Below, one piece after another: positions 18,972-28,110 of a DNA stretch of 64,000 nucleotides (positions are counted from its first letter, which is position 1; every line of letters begins with the position of its first letter). The notes under the pieces were generated by a model. It was not told where the DNA came from and searched no databases. It worked only from the letters and a program-made list of their open reading frames with translations. Location of the stretch: the NCBI RefSeq assembly GCF_000227115.2, contig NC_016489.1:248001-312000 (forward strand), given 5' to 3'. Both the position numbers and the translations under genes were made by a program. Source of the stretch: Naumovozyma dairenensis CBS 421. Lineage: Eukaryota; Ascomycota; Saccharomycetes; Saccharomycetales; Saccharomycetaceae.

Positions 18972-18993
18972 GCGAAGGGCAAGAGCCCTTCGC
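18972..18993. repeat. Perfect GC-rich hairpin, 9-bp stem and 4-base loop
   Basis: GCGAAGGGC and GCCCTTCGC flank the loop AAGA. A second CCCTTCG follows at once (18993-18999), so an alternative pairing is possible. Function unknown. Confidence 0.8.
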
Positions 18994-19637
18994 CCTTCGG
19001 TTGAATTCCGCGGAGCTGCCCGCGTAATGCAATGTAATGTAATGTAACCGGAATGTTGCCCCAGAATGTTGCCCCAGAGTGTGGAGCTGTCATGTCACCC
19101 AAGCCGGTCGAGGTCTTCTTTGCTAAACACCTGCCTGGTCAGCAAAGTGTCTTGCCCCCATCTAGATTTATAGACGATACCTTCCATAGCACTTTATTGA
19201 ATGATAAATCATGGACAGACATTTTACGTCTGCGTTGACTATCCTGATCCTTTGGCTAACATGTGAAACTCTAGGTACCTGTGCCAATCAACTATTCAAT
19301 AACTGACTGACGCCCCTCCCATGTATAGAGATTCTTTCCCACGTGATTTAATAACTGGTGGAATCCTAGCAAGCCAGATATAATTATCTACACCTCCAGC
19401 CCCGTGACCCCTCGCTTCTCGGTAAGTTCGGAGATGAGAAAGTAAGGAAAAGGAAAATGGTGTCTCAAACGAACCTCGCTTAGGTCGATTCAATTGGCAT
19501 TATTCTGAAGAAACGGTCAAAGGTCCAATCGAATATACTGGCAGTCTATAAAAGATGAATGAATTGATTTGGATATTATTGTAGATTGAAAAAGAGAAAA
19601 AAGAAAGCTCCCGTAGGCGCTACACCCGCTTTTCAAT

Positions 19638-20942
19638 ATGACTACATCAACGCTACCATTCCTTGTGTCTGCACCAGGGAAAATCATTCTCTTTGGTGAA
19701 CATTCTGTAGTTTATGAAAAACCAGCAATCGCTGCTTCCACTGCATCATTAAGAACATATCTTTTAGTCTCTGAAGCAAATGAACAAGATTCTGTAGAGC
19801 TAGACTTCCCAGATATAAAATTTAATCAAAAATGGAGCGTATCCAAATTAAAACAAAACTATGAATCATTTAAAGATGAATTACTTCAAAATACGTTAGC
19901 TAAGCCATCATCATTATCATATGCTCCTTCACAAGATTCACATCTATCCCCAATCCTTACTGAAAAACTAATCCCTCCTTTACTTTCCAATTTACAACCA
20001 AATTCAATCCACTATAATGCAGCTCTTTGCTTCTTATATCTATATTTTTCTATAAACCCTCCCTCTCAGTCCACAATCCCTAATTTGAAATTCACAATCA
20101 AATCAACCCTACCAATAGGTGCAGGCCTTGGCTCATCAGCCTCCATCTCCGTAACATTATCAGCCGCACTATTACACCTACAAGACCCTACAAACCACTT
20201 AATGAAAATGAAAGATATAATAAATAAATGGTCATACATTGGTGAAAAATGTATCCACGGTGATCCATCAGGAATAGATAATCTTATCTCCACATACGGG
20301 AAAGCAATATATTTCCAACGGAATCATCCAGAAAATCAAAAAATATTAACCACATTCCCATTACTTCCTATGATTTTAACTTATACGGGGATCCCAAGAT
20401 CAACTAAAACCTTGGTAAGTGGCGTTAGATCCCTATATAGAGGTAAGAATACGTTATGTCAAACTTTGTTAGATGCTATGGGGATCGTTAGTGAAGATGC
20501 ATTGGAATTGTTCGATCATTTCCAATATACTCAAAGCGAGTTTGAAGAGTTGTTCCAATTGGTTAGGATCAATCATGGTCTATTGGTATCATTAGGTGTA
20601 TCACATCCTGGTTTGGAAAGGATTAGATGCGTTAGTGATGAATTGGGAATAGGTGAGACTAAATTGACGGGGGCTGGTGGCGGTGGATGTGCGTTTACGA
20701 TTTTACAAAAAAATTTGGAACGGGAACAAGTCGTAGAGTTTAAAGATAAATTGGAAAATGGATTGGGGTATAAGACTTTTGAAACGGGATTAGGGGGTGC
20801 GGGATGCTGTTACTTACCAAGGATGGCAATGACTAATGATGATCTCGTTAACGTTTTGAAAGTTTTTAGTAATTCTGTTTCAAAAACTCAACTGGATTCC
20901 ACATTATTACCTGAGAAATCCAATCTGTCATGGATTATTTGA
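19638..20942 (+). CDS. ERG12: ERG12, mevalonate kinase
   Basis: 434 residues against 443 in S. cerevisiae (YMR208W). It phosphorylates mevalonate with ATP in the cytosol, early in ergosterol and isoprenoid synthesis. All three GHMP-kinase motifs are present: SAPGKIILFGEHSVVYEKPA from residue 11, the phosphate-binding LPIGAGLGSSAS from 158, and KLTGAGGGGCAF from 342. The likely catalytic base is Asp214 in GDPSGIDN. ERG12 lies near MGL3 and DML1 in S. cerevisiae, but here the NIP100-HRK1 block is between them. The next gene encodes a farnesylated pheromone, an isoprenoid end user, though this adjacency is probably coincidental. Confidence 0.96.
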   Translation: MTTSTLPFLVSAPGKIILFGEHSVVYEKPAIAASTASLRTYLLVSEANEQDSVELDFPDIKFNQKWSVSKLKQNYESFKDELLQNTLAKPSSLSYAPSQDSHLSPILTEKLIPPLLSNLQPNSIHYNAALCFLYLYFSINPPSQSTIPNLKFTIKSTLPIGAGLGSSASISVTLSAALLHLQDPTNHLMKMKDIINKWSYIGEKCIHGDPSGIDNLISTYGKAIYFQRNHPENQKILTTFPLLPMILTYTGIPRSTKTLVSGVRSLYRGKNTLCQTLLDAMGIVSEDALELFDHFQYTQSEFEELFQLVRINHGLLVSLGVSHPGLERIRCVSDELGIGETKLTGAGGGGCAFTILQKNLEREQVVEFKDKLENGLGYKTFETGLGGAGCCYLPRMAMTNDDLVNVLKVFSNSVSKTQLDSTLLPEKSNLSWII

Positions 20943-21188
20943 ATAGCTGGAGCAGGGACATATATGATATGCTAGACGAGTCAACGTCGGACCTAAATTA
21001 AAATAGATAGAATTAGTGCATTCGTTTGTATGTGTGATTAGTATTGAAAATAGATAGATTCCTTTTTTAGGTAATTTTAATTTAAATATACAAAAAGTAT
21101 GAAACTGGAAAAAAGAACAAAAAGTAAAGTTCGCATGCTGCAATATAACCATGAATCTGTTAGTGTTGTATGTGTAAGGAGTGTTTCT

Positions 21189-21196
21189 TGTTTCAT
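21189..21196 (-). promoter_or_regulatory. Pheromone response element (Ste12) upstream of the a-factor gene
   Basis: TGTTTCAT on the plus strand is ATGAAACA in reverse, the exact PRE consensus. It is 433-441 bases before the a-factor ATG. A one-mismatch copy, ATGAAACT, is at 21099-21106. Ste12 control is inferred. A single PRE is a weak signal alone, but it fits the gene. Confidence 0.45.
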
Positions 21197-21335
21197 CTTC
21201 CAAACATGAAAAGGCAATTTGTAAGAAAAATAACCTGTCAATTTTTGCTCATCGGCCCTCGTGTGTGTTTTGTCCCTTCGTTGTTCGAAGAAGTCTAGGT
21301 ACGGAGTTTCAATTATTTGCTTGAGCTTCAAAAGC

Positions 21336-21366
21336 CATGTAATTACCCAATAAGGAAATTTACATG
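21336..21366. promoter_or_regulatory. alpha2-Mcm1-alpha2 operator of a-specific genes
   Basis: A 31-bp near-symmetric site. The left alpha2 half-site CATGTAATTA is at 21336-21345, the central Mcm1 P-box ACCCAATAAGGAAA at 21344-21357, and the right alpha2 half-site ATTTACATG at 21358-21366. Spacing and bases match the S. cerevisiae a-specific operators (STE6/STE2/MFA type). It lies 264 bases upstream of the a-factor ATG. In alpha cells alpha2-Mcm1 would recruit Tup1-Ssn6 and silence the gene. In a cells Mcm1 would activate it. Confidence 0.93.
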
Positions 21367-21494
21367 ACCTCTAAAAGAATAACCAAAACTTCTTAGAACC
21401 CGACGCAGGTGATAATGTCCTTGTTTTAAAATATTATGAAAGAATTTTTATATTGACAGAATTCCAATTTACAGATAAGCTATTAAATATATTA

Positions 21495-21502
21495 TATATA
21501 AA
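21495..21502 (+). promoter_or_regulatory. TATA box of the a-factor gene
   Basis: TATATAAA, 128-135 bases upstream of the ATG and about 130 bases downstream of the operator, fits a strong regulated yeast promoter. Confidence 0.6.
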
Positions 21503-21629
21503 GGAACAGTCTATCAAATATATCTCTAATATCACTTGATTCATCTTTTATCTTCAGTATTATATTCATAAATAAAACTCATCAAAAACAACATTCAAAA
21601 ACAAATCAATAGCAACTAAAATAAAAAAA

Positions 21630-21734
21630 ATGCAACCATCTACTCAAGCTACTAAGAAGGACAACTCTTCCGAAAAGAAAGATAACTATATCGTTAAAGG
21701 TTTATTCTGGGATCCAGCCTGTGTCATTGCTTGA
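21630..21734 (+). CDS. MFA2: a-factor mating pheromone precursor
   Basis: A 34-codon gene, too short for usual gene calls. The precursor begins MQPST, carries the conserved SSEKKDN before the mature peptide, and ends in the CaaX box CVIA. The predicted mature peptide YIVKGLFWDPAC differs from the S. cerevisiae Mfa2 peptide only by Val for Ile at position 3. Known processing would be farnesylation of the Cys (Ram1/Ram2), loss of VIA, carboxyl methylation (Ste14), N-terminal cleavage before Tyr (Ste24, Axl1) and export by Ste6. The ATG follows an A-rich leader (AAATAAAAAAAATG), typical of highly expressed yeast genes. An alpha2/Mcm1 operator and TATA box precede it. MFA2 is chosen over MFA1 only because of the Leu in GLFWDPAC and the STQAT stretch. 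It is not at the S. cerevisiae MFA1 or MFA2 locus. Confidence 0.96.
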   Translation: MQPSTQATKKDNSSEKKDNYIVKGLFWDPACVIA

Positions 21735-22277
21735 ATCGAACGCCTTACACAGCAGATATCGAATTTTTTTCTCACACTTCTAAAATCCCGTTCTCCAATT
21801 ATTTTTTTCTATTCTTTTATAATCGTGTTAATGTTGACGAACAAACCAACATTAGCATACTGTACATAACTACTTCATATGTTTTAATACAATACATTTT
21901 TGTTCATTTCTTTCACATTTACATGGTTCTTTATTTGTAGTTAAATAGTCTATAAATTACTGTGGATCAAACTGTATGTATTCCATAACAATAGGTGGAT
22001 ACAGCTCCTATATAACATAGGTTCGAAGTAGCGAAGGAATTCATTATCGCTATTGCCTTAATATCCTAACACTAACTGAATATCATTAGAACGCCGTAAT
22101 GTAAAGTGGCCTCCACTACGATAAGTTTATAGCTACATTAGCTGAACAATGCAAGTTCAAGTTAGCTATTTCTCAATAACAATGTTCCATACCTTGTACA
22201 TTATTACAATATAAAATGGTTATCCCCTGCAGTATCTGGAATGTGCGGTTTATATCAATTATGATAATATATTTGAT
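21735..22277. other. Intergenic between convergent a-factor gene and SPT14
   Basis: 543 bases, A/T-rich. A 69-codon plus-strand frame at 21731-21940 overlaps the a-factor stop and is hydrophobic, but looks like chance. No RNA gene recognised. Confidence 0.5.
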
Positions 22278-23636
22278 TCATTCTACAAAGGTTTCAGCGT
22301 TGGTCATTTTTTCTATCTTCTCTTTTGAAGGCCATTTCGGAGCTATATCGATTTCTGACCTTGGATAAAGCCATTCGAATATGAAGAAAAGCATATAATC
22401 AATTACACAACATAGTGCATGCAGATGTCTGACCCAAAGCCCTTCTCTTCTATAAAATCGTTTCAACATATATACCCAATTCTTTTCGTCATTAGAAATA
22501 TTATAATAAACGTCTTCGTAGACAGACACCGTCCTTTTAGCAACCTCTGACCAATCATACATCTCAGTTACTTCATCATGGAAAGTCGACGTATCAACTG
22601 CTCTCGTCCGAATTAGCTCAATACCTTTATTAATTGCAGATACTAACGCAGATACCGATGTTTGTTTTGCAAATACTGTCATATGAGGAGGTAATACTTC
22701 AGGTATACCACCTACAGCAGTAGTGACAATTAGTAACCCACATGATGCAGCCTCCACTAGAACAGTTCCAAAGGCTTCTGTCAAACTTGCATGTAAATAA
22801 ATATCACCTTGACACATAACGTCTCTGAAATTTTCATGCGGTACAGCCCCCAATAGTTGAACTCTTTCTTCTAATCTATTTGCTTCTATCATCTGTTGGA
22901 AATCAATGAATTTAGGACCATCACCAGCAATAATAAAATTAACTCTATCATCTCGAGAACAAATCAATGGGATAAGACGTGTTAACAAATCTGCACCTTT
23001 ATTCCCGACCATTCTACCTATAACAACAATTGTAATGCTTTTTTTCTCTCTTGTAAGTTTCATTTCATGCGGAATTGGTTCAAAATCCTTTGCTACAACC
23101 GCATTCGGTATAACTGAAATACGTTCTGGTTCTAAAGAGGCTCTTAGTATCATGTTCTCCTTTAAACTGTTAGAAACACAAATAACTCTGTCGACATTGG
23201 TGAGTGTAAACGTTAGAATCTTATTTGCTAAAATGGCACCTGTAGTGTCAAATGCATATAAAGAATGGTCAGTGAAAACAGTCGGGTACCCCATAGTATT
23301 CCCATGGAAGACAGCTTCATGACCTAATGTAGATACTGCACCATGCGAATGAATAATTTGGATTTGTTCTCGAATTAAAATATTCCTAATTATGGGAAAT
23401 GTTGAAAACACAGTGGAGAAAGTTGTTTCTTTACACATAACCCAAAATGGAACATGGTAGACTTTTAATCCATTGGTTAAGTATCTCACACCAATTCTAT
23501 CCTTGTATTGATGGGTGATTATTACGACGGAATGGCCTTGGGATATCAGGTTTTGTGCTAAATGATATATGTGAAATTCTACACCTCCTAATTGAGGGTA
23601 GAAAAAATCACAAACCATAGCAATTTTAAACCCCAT
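22278..23636 (-). CDS. SPT14: SPT14, PIG-A subunit of GPI-GlcNAc transferase
   Basis: 452 residues, the same length as S. cerevisiae Spt14/Gpi3 (YPL175W). It is the catalytic subunit that moves GlcNAc from UDP-GlcNAc to phosphatidylinositol, the first GPI-anchor step, on the cytosolic face of the ER. The GT4 glycosyltransferase fold starts [18 protein letters not shown]. The donor-site region carries the family EX7E motif in [17 protein letters not shown]. One C-terminal membrane helix ([15 protein letters not shown]) precedes the lumenal tail. I chose ATG 23636: the open frame reaches a TTG three codons upstream, but homologues begin MGF. Divergent from the TRE1/2 homologue by 295 bases, as in S. 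cerevisiae. Confidence 0.96.
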   Translation of the reverse strand: MGFKIAMVCDFFYPQLGGVEFHIYHLAQNLISQGHSVVIITHQYKDRIGVRYLTNGLKVYHVPFWVMCKETTFSTVFSTFPIIRNILIREQIQIIHSHGAVSTLGHEAVFHGNTMGYPTVFTDHSLYAFDTTGAILANKILTFTLTNVDRVICVSNSLKENMILRASLEPERISVIPNAVVAKDFEPIPHEMKLTREKKSITIVVIGRMVGNKGADLLTRLIPLICSRDDRVNFIIAGDGPKFIDFQQMIEANRLEERVQLLGAVPHENFRDVMCQGDIYLHASLTEAFGTVLVEAASCGLLIVTTAVGGIPEVLPPHMTVFAKQTSVSALVSAINKGIELIRTRAVDTSTFHDEVTEMYDWSEVAKRTVSVYEDVYYNISNDEKNWVYMLKRFYRREGLWVRHLHALCCVIDYMLFFIFEWLYPRSEIDIAPKWPSKEKIEKMTNAETFVE

Positions 23637-23931
23637 TGTGGTCAAGTTGGATTTCCTAATGAATGAATCTGTATTCCCACAGCTGAAGCTTGGTTATTTC
23701 TTTTTGCATATCATCGAGTAGATTTGTCGTGGCTTTTCAGATTAGTGTAGTCAAAATTTCAAAAATATAAGCGGTTATATTGTAGAATATACACTGTATT
23801 TTAGAGATCTTAAACCGCGATCGAGTTATTAGCTGAGACAGATGGGAAAGTGTGATGGATATCAGGAGAGATTTTGGCTTCAAATAAGGTGATATATTAG
23901 CCCAGGTCCCATTATAAGAAATATACATACA

Positions 23932-26343
23932 ATGAGTTCACCACGAGATACTGCTAATACCCGGGCTGGATATGATCGTGTCCCAGGTGAAGAGCCAATT
24001 AACGATGACTTGAACAGCAGCATTCTTCGCCCATCTTTACCTGTAGAACCACCTTCCTATGATTTAGAATCGGCAGAAAATGATAGGCTTATAGAAAACA
24101 TGGAAATAGAGGCTCCTCAAGGTGACAGTAGTGGCTTAAGTGAACCTTTTTGTGAGAAATTTAAGCGATTTAGAACCACACTCAGTAATAATGTCGTTGT
24201 CCCAGTGCGAGAGAAGATTATGGACCCTTTAGCTAGTTTGATGGCCATTGGTTCAGAAAGGATAGATCTCTATTTAAGTAAGATAGGGAATCCATTAATA
24301 TTAAGGCGGTTTTTTTACGTCTTTTTAATGTCAGCTATCGCTTGGTTTGTCGCGGTTAGTGGATTATTACCCAGTGGGCATGCCAATGGAACTCTTGGAA
24401 CGTTTTCTAATCATAATATTCTTCTTGAATATGCAAAACAATCTTTGGATTTATCAAAGATGGAACGTGATCTAGAGTATTTAAGTAGTATGCCTCACAT
24501 GTCAGGTACCAAGGGAGATACCGCGATTGCTAAGTACATTCAAGAATCATATAGAGCTAACGGATTGAAGTTAGTGAAAGATATGCAATATAGAGTTCAT
24601 TCCAACTACCCAGGTAATGTATCATTGACTGCATGGACAAGAGATTCCCCAGACCAAGCAATCGATTTCCCATTGGATGAAAAGAATTTCAATCCATTAG
24701 GTTCTAATGGAGAATTACAAAATGTTAATCTAATATATGCATATAAAGGGTCTCTAAATGATTTACAAAAATTAAAAGATGATAATATTCTTAACGAAAA
24801 TGATAAGGATGATGATGATGCTACTAAAGATTTCGTCCTGTTGATGCATTATGATAAATTCGTCGGTGAACAAATGATGGCAGCACAAGAGCTCGGTGCT
24901 AAAGGTGTTATTTTCATTTCAGAACCTATGGGGGATAACAAAGATATTGTACAAATGAGATCAGTAGGTATTCCACAGTATGGTACAGGTGATGCTTTGA
25001 CTCCTGGTTGGTTTGGATCTGCGAAAGATGAGATTAATGCAAATGATTCCAAGACGATACCCCATATTCCATCGCTTCCTATATCCAGAGCTCAAGGTGA
25101 GAAGTTATTATCTCTAATTCCTAATAATGGTGTCCAGTTCGAAGATAGTGAATTTAGTGGGCATATTGGAGATACGAGGTTGAATATGCAGGTTGAAAAT
25201 GCAGTACGTGACCATCAAACAATACGTGATATAGTGGGTAAATATGATGGTGGGGAACAAACTGATAAAGCCATTATTATAGGTGCATCTAGAAATTCGA
25301 TTAATCATGGAGCTATGTATCCAAATACCGGCACTGCGTTATTACTTTCTTTACTACAATTATTCCAAGAAATGAAGTACAAGTATGATTGGAAACCGTT
25401 AAGAAACATTTATTTTATATCGTTTGGTGGTAATGAGTTGAATTATGCTGGGTCCACTGAATTGATGGAGCAACGTTTGAACGCAATGAAAGATGAGGTA
25501 TATACATATGTGGATATCAGTCAATTAGCGATATGGGATGACGAGAAGAAGTTAAATATCCAAGCACATCCTTTACTGCATGATTTTTTCCAGAATACTG
25601 AGAGTAGACAAGGCTTTGAGGTTTCAGTCGAACATATTCAACAATATGGTGATTGGATTCCATTTTTGGCCAATGGCATCCCTGTATCAGTGATATCTGC
25701 ACCGAAAAATAAAGACAAAGAGCTTCCGATAGATACTACTAGAGACACCTTTGAGAATGCGCAGGCGAAACTACGAGATTCTGAGTCAGTCGGTGATTTA
25801 GTACTTTATCTATTCCATAAATGTTTAAAATTAGCTGATGAGCCATTAATACCATTCAACGTTGAACAATATATTAATATATTAGGAGGCGAAGTCAATA
25901 AGATATCAGAAAAGGCTTCAGGTAAGCTAAATCTGTCAAAATTGATAGAGGATTTAAACAATTGGAGACGACTTGGAATAGAATGGCGAGATTGGAGAGG
26001 TGCATGGAATAAAATCGTTTATGAACATGAAAGTGGAGTTGAGCCAGCACCGATTGCGCCCTCAAGGTGGTTATGGAATAGGAAAATATGTGATATCGGT
26101 AGACAACAATGTTTGCAGGATGGGTTGCCCGAACATAACTTTTACAAGAACGTTATATTATCACCTAGAATATGGACCCAAGATGCACCTAATGGTGCCT
26201 GGATCTTCCCTGCGATAAAAGATGCCATAGTTGATGGCGATTGGAGTAGAGCACAAGAACAGGTAGACGTGGTAGAACAATTACTACAAAAATCAATGAT
26301 GGACTTTCTATCACAAGACAATAATAATAAGGGACCTTGGTAA
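23932..26343 (+). CDS. TRE1: TRE1/TRE2, transferrin-receptor-like Rsp5 adaptor
   Basis: 803 residues. S. cerevisiae Tre1 and Tre2 are paired membrane adaptors that help the ubiquitin ligase Rsp5 sort metal transporters such as Smf1. A cytosolic N-tail carries the PY motif PPSY at residues 40-43. One membrane helix lies at about 127-146 (FFYVFLMSAIAWFVAVSGLL). A protease-associated domain, an M28 peptidase-like domain and a C-terminal TfR-type dimerisation domain follow. In the M28 region the sequence SINHGAMYPNTGTALLL lacks the His-x-Asp zinc ligands, so it should not be a peptidase. The neighbour SPT14 points to TRE1 (YPL176C), while the OSW1/SEC63 side points to TRE2 (YOR256C). This may be the only copy, so the symbol stands for both. 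Confidence 0.9.
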   Translation: MSSPRDTANTRAGYDRVPGEEPINDDLNSSILRPSLPVEPPSYDLESAENDRLIENMEIEAPQGDSSGLSEPFCEKFKRFRTTLSNNVVVPVREKIMDPLASLMAIGSERIDLYLSKIGNPLILRRFFYVFLMSAIAWFVAVSGLLPSGHANGTLGTFSNHNILLEYAKQSLDLSKMERDLEYLSSMPHMSGTKGDTAIAKYIQESYRANGLKLVKDMQYRVHSNYPGNVSLTAWTRDSPDQAIDFPLDEKNFNPLGSNGELQNVNLIYAYKGSLNDLQKLKDDNILNENDKDDDDATKDFVLLMHYDKFVGEQMMAAQELGAKGVIFISEPMGDNKDIVQMRSVGIPQYGTGDALTPGWFGSAKDEINANDSKTIPHIPSLPISRAQGEKLLSLIPNNGVQFEDSEFSGHIGDTRLNMQVENAVRDHQTIRDIVGKYDGGEQTDKAIIIGASRNSINHGAMYPNTGTALLLSLLQLFQEMKYKYDWKPLRNIYFISFGGNELNYAGSTELMEQRLNAMKDEVYTYVDISQLAIWDDEKKLNIQAHPLLHDFFQNTESRQGFEVSVEHIQQYGDWIPFLANGIPVSVISAPKNKDKELPIDTTRDTFENAQAKLRDSESVGDLVLYLFHKCLKLADEPLIPFNVEQYINILGGEVNKISEKASGKLNLSKLIEDLNNWRRLGIEWRDWRGAWNKIVYEHESGVEPAPIAPSRWLWNRKICDIGRQQCLQDGLPEHNFYKNVILSPRIWTQDAPNGAWIFPAIKDAIVDGDWSRAQEQVDVVEQLLQKSMMDFLSQDNNNKGPW

Positions 26344-26755
26344 TGATTGGTTAGATACTACGAAATCCAGGAACTATTGTGTTTTGTTTTTTTAAATGCT
26401 GGATTATTTATAGAAGTATTTAGCACATTTTTCTAAGAAAAAGTGAGCTGTAATGTAATAATTTCATCATGTAACTTTTCAGAAATTGGAACTAATGTCA
26501 TTTTATCATTGTCACTTTCTGACATATATTTCATTTCATTTAACGTCGCGTTTTAAATAAACGAAGCTCAATACGAAATTTAAATAGGCGTTAACCGATT
26601 CCTAAACGTGGAAAATATCAAGGAAGGATGTTCAACTTTTTATTATTAATATGATATGGCACTTCTCGAACAAACAATTAAGAAATATCATTAGGAAGGT
26701 TAAGTCGATTATACTTTCATCAAACCATAAAAAATAGTATCCAAAACGCATAAAA
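26344..26755. other. Intergenic, TRE terminator and DAP1 promoter
   Basis: 412 bases, A/T-rich. No site recognised with confidence. Confidence 0.5.
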
Positions 26756-27244
26756 ATGTCATTCGTCAAAAACATGTTTTTCGGGGGTGTCAGTACAAGT
26801 GAAGATCCTACGGGGCTTTCCAATAATAATAACGATAATTCTAGTCCCAATGGAAATGATTCAAATCAAGGAGGAGGAATGAATTCTAACGAAGAACCTA
26901 TCGTTGCCGGTAAGTTTTTCCCTCGAACATTATATAAATTCAATGGACATGATGATGAGAAGATATTCATTAGTATTTTAGGGAAAGTATATGATTGTAC
27001 TCAAGGTAGACAATTTTATGGACCAAGTGGACCATATGCTAATTTTGCTGGGCATGATGCTTCTCGAGGATTGGCAATGAATTCATTTGAAATGGGATGC
27101 GTGAGGGATTGGGATCAACCAATGGATGATTTATCTGATCTGACACAAGATCAACGGGATCAATTGAATGATTGGTATGAATTTTTCCAAAATAAGTATC
27201 CATGCATAGGGGTATTGGTACCAGAACCAGGTGTGAATATATAA
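26756..27244 (+). CDS. DAP1: DAP1, heme-binding MAPR protein
   Basis: 162 residues against 152 in S. cerevisiae (YPL170W). Dap1 is the yeast member of the membrane-associated progesterone receptor family. It binds heme and supports the sterol P450 Erg11. The N-terminus [12 protein letters not shown] is followed by an Asn/Ser/Gly-rich spacer slightly longer than usual. The cytochrome b5-like domain runs from about 53 to 155 ([38 protein letters not shown]). Tyr148 in NKYPCIG aligns with the known axial heme ligand of Dap1. The C-terminus PEPGVNI matches the family. Confidence 0.96.
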   Translation: MSFVKNMFFGGVSTSEDPTGLSNNNNDNSSPNGNDSNQGGGMNSNEEPIVAGKFFPRTLYKFNGHDDEKIFISILGKVYDCTQGRQFYGPSGPYANFAGHDASRGLAMNSFEMGCVRDWDQPMDDLSDLTQDQRDQLNDWYEFFQNKYPCIGVLVPEPGVNI

Positions 27245-27369
27245 TAGCTTATATCGTCTTATTAATAGAATCATATTAATGAAATAAAATACCGGATTAT
27301 ATGAGCTTACTCTTCATTTTCATTTGAGAAATTTTTTTTTATTTAATTGTACAGAGAAACATAAAACTA

Positions 27370-28110
27370 TCAAGCATGATCTAGTTTTTTAAAACTTGAA
27401 AAGGAGATCAAATTTGGATTGTCCTTGAAAAATGTTATTCTTAATTGTTTTTTCTTTAATCGTTTATTATCATTTTGGCCTTCGGATGTATCGTTCAATA
27501 ATATATTCTTTTTTCTTGTTAATAGTCCATATTCAGTAAGTCTGATCGACCTTTCATTATCAAATTTCATAATCTGGGGGGTCTGTAAATCATCAGTGAA
27601 TAAACTTGTACATTTAATGATATTTTTATGATGAAAAATTGTTTTTACATCAGCATGACTCCTCGTCATTTTTTTAATTGATCTAACAGTTTGGGCACAA
27701 GAGTATGGTTCATTGTTTCCCCTTAAACTTTCAAACATTTTATCGTTCATGTGTGTATCCAAATTTTTCAACTTATATTTACGTCTACTTAGGAATATTC
27801 TTGATTTTTCATTTCTTTGTAATACATTAATTCGAGGAGGATTCTTACAACCTCTTGGGAAACTTGCAATAACTAATGGTTTCTTCCTTATAGAACGTGG
27901 AATTAGTCCACTTGGTAAATTAAGCATATCTTCCACTCTTACTGCTGAGATTGGAGAATCGTTCATGAATTTCCTGTACTGTGTCCTTTTGATTTGATGA
28001 ATATCCCAACGTTTCCTCAATTTGTGACATGTATAAAATCTTTTTAGTTTTAATTTTATATTAATTATAAATGACCATTTTGACCTCCTTGGAGGTGGTG
28101 GTGCCCTCAT
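27370..28110 (-). CDS. Basic 246-residue protein, OSW1 candidate by position
   Basis: 246 residues, strongly basic, with no signal peptide or membrane helix. The N-terminus MRAPPPPRRSKWSFIINIK has a proline/arginine patch, and the C-terminal half is rich in Lys, Asn and Arg. I do not recognise a domain. Its position and direction, on the minus strand between TRE1/2 and SEC63, match OSW1 (YOR255W) between TRE2 and SEC63 in S. cerevisiae. Osw1 is a fast-evolving sporulation protein of the outer spore wall. The OSW1 assignment is therefore inferred from gene order, not sequence. The start ATG at 28110 is the first in the frame. Confidence 0.6.
   Translation of the reverse strand: MRAPPPPRRSKWSFIINIKLKLKRFYTCHKLRKRWDIHQIKRTQYRKFMNDSPISAVRVEDMLNLPSGLIPRSIRKKPLVIASFPRGCKNPPRINVLQRNEKSRIFLSRRKYKLKNLDTHMNDKMFESLRGNNEPYSCAQTVRSIKKMTRSHADVKTIFHHKNIIKCTSLFTDDLQTPQIMKFDNERSIRLTEYGLLTRKKNILLNDTSEGQNDNKRLKKKQLRITFFKDNPNLISFSSFKKLDHA

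Larger units (their letters stand above)
18528..19637. other. Intergenic between divergent HRK1 and ERG12, with a GC-rich repeat patch
   Basis: 1.1 kb without a convincing gene. The middle (about 18880-19080) is unusually GC-rich and holds a CCCTG repeat, a hairpin and a tandem AATGTTGCCCCAG duplication near 19051-19076. A CACGTGAT E-box is at 19340-19347. Short frames at 18678-18866 and 19053-19238 have no recognisable content. Confidence 0.55.
20943..21629. other. ERG12-MFA intergenic, a-factor promoter
   Basis: 687 bases holding the a-specific operator, a TATA box and pheromone-response-like sites, listed separately. Minus-strand open stretches here (20928-21203 and 21077-21331) look like chance. 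Confidence 0.6.

Noticed and set aside
19340..19347. CACGTGAT resembling centromere CDEI
   Set aside because: No long AT-rich CDEII or CDEIII (TTTCCGAA-type) on either side; treated as an E-box.
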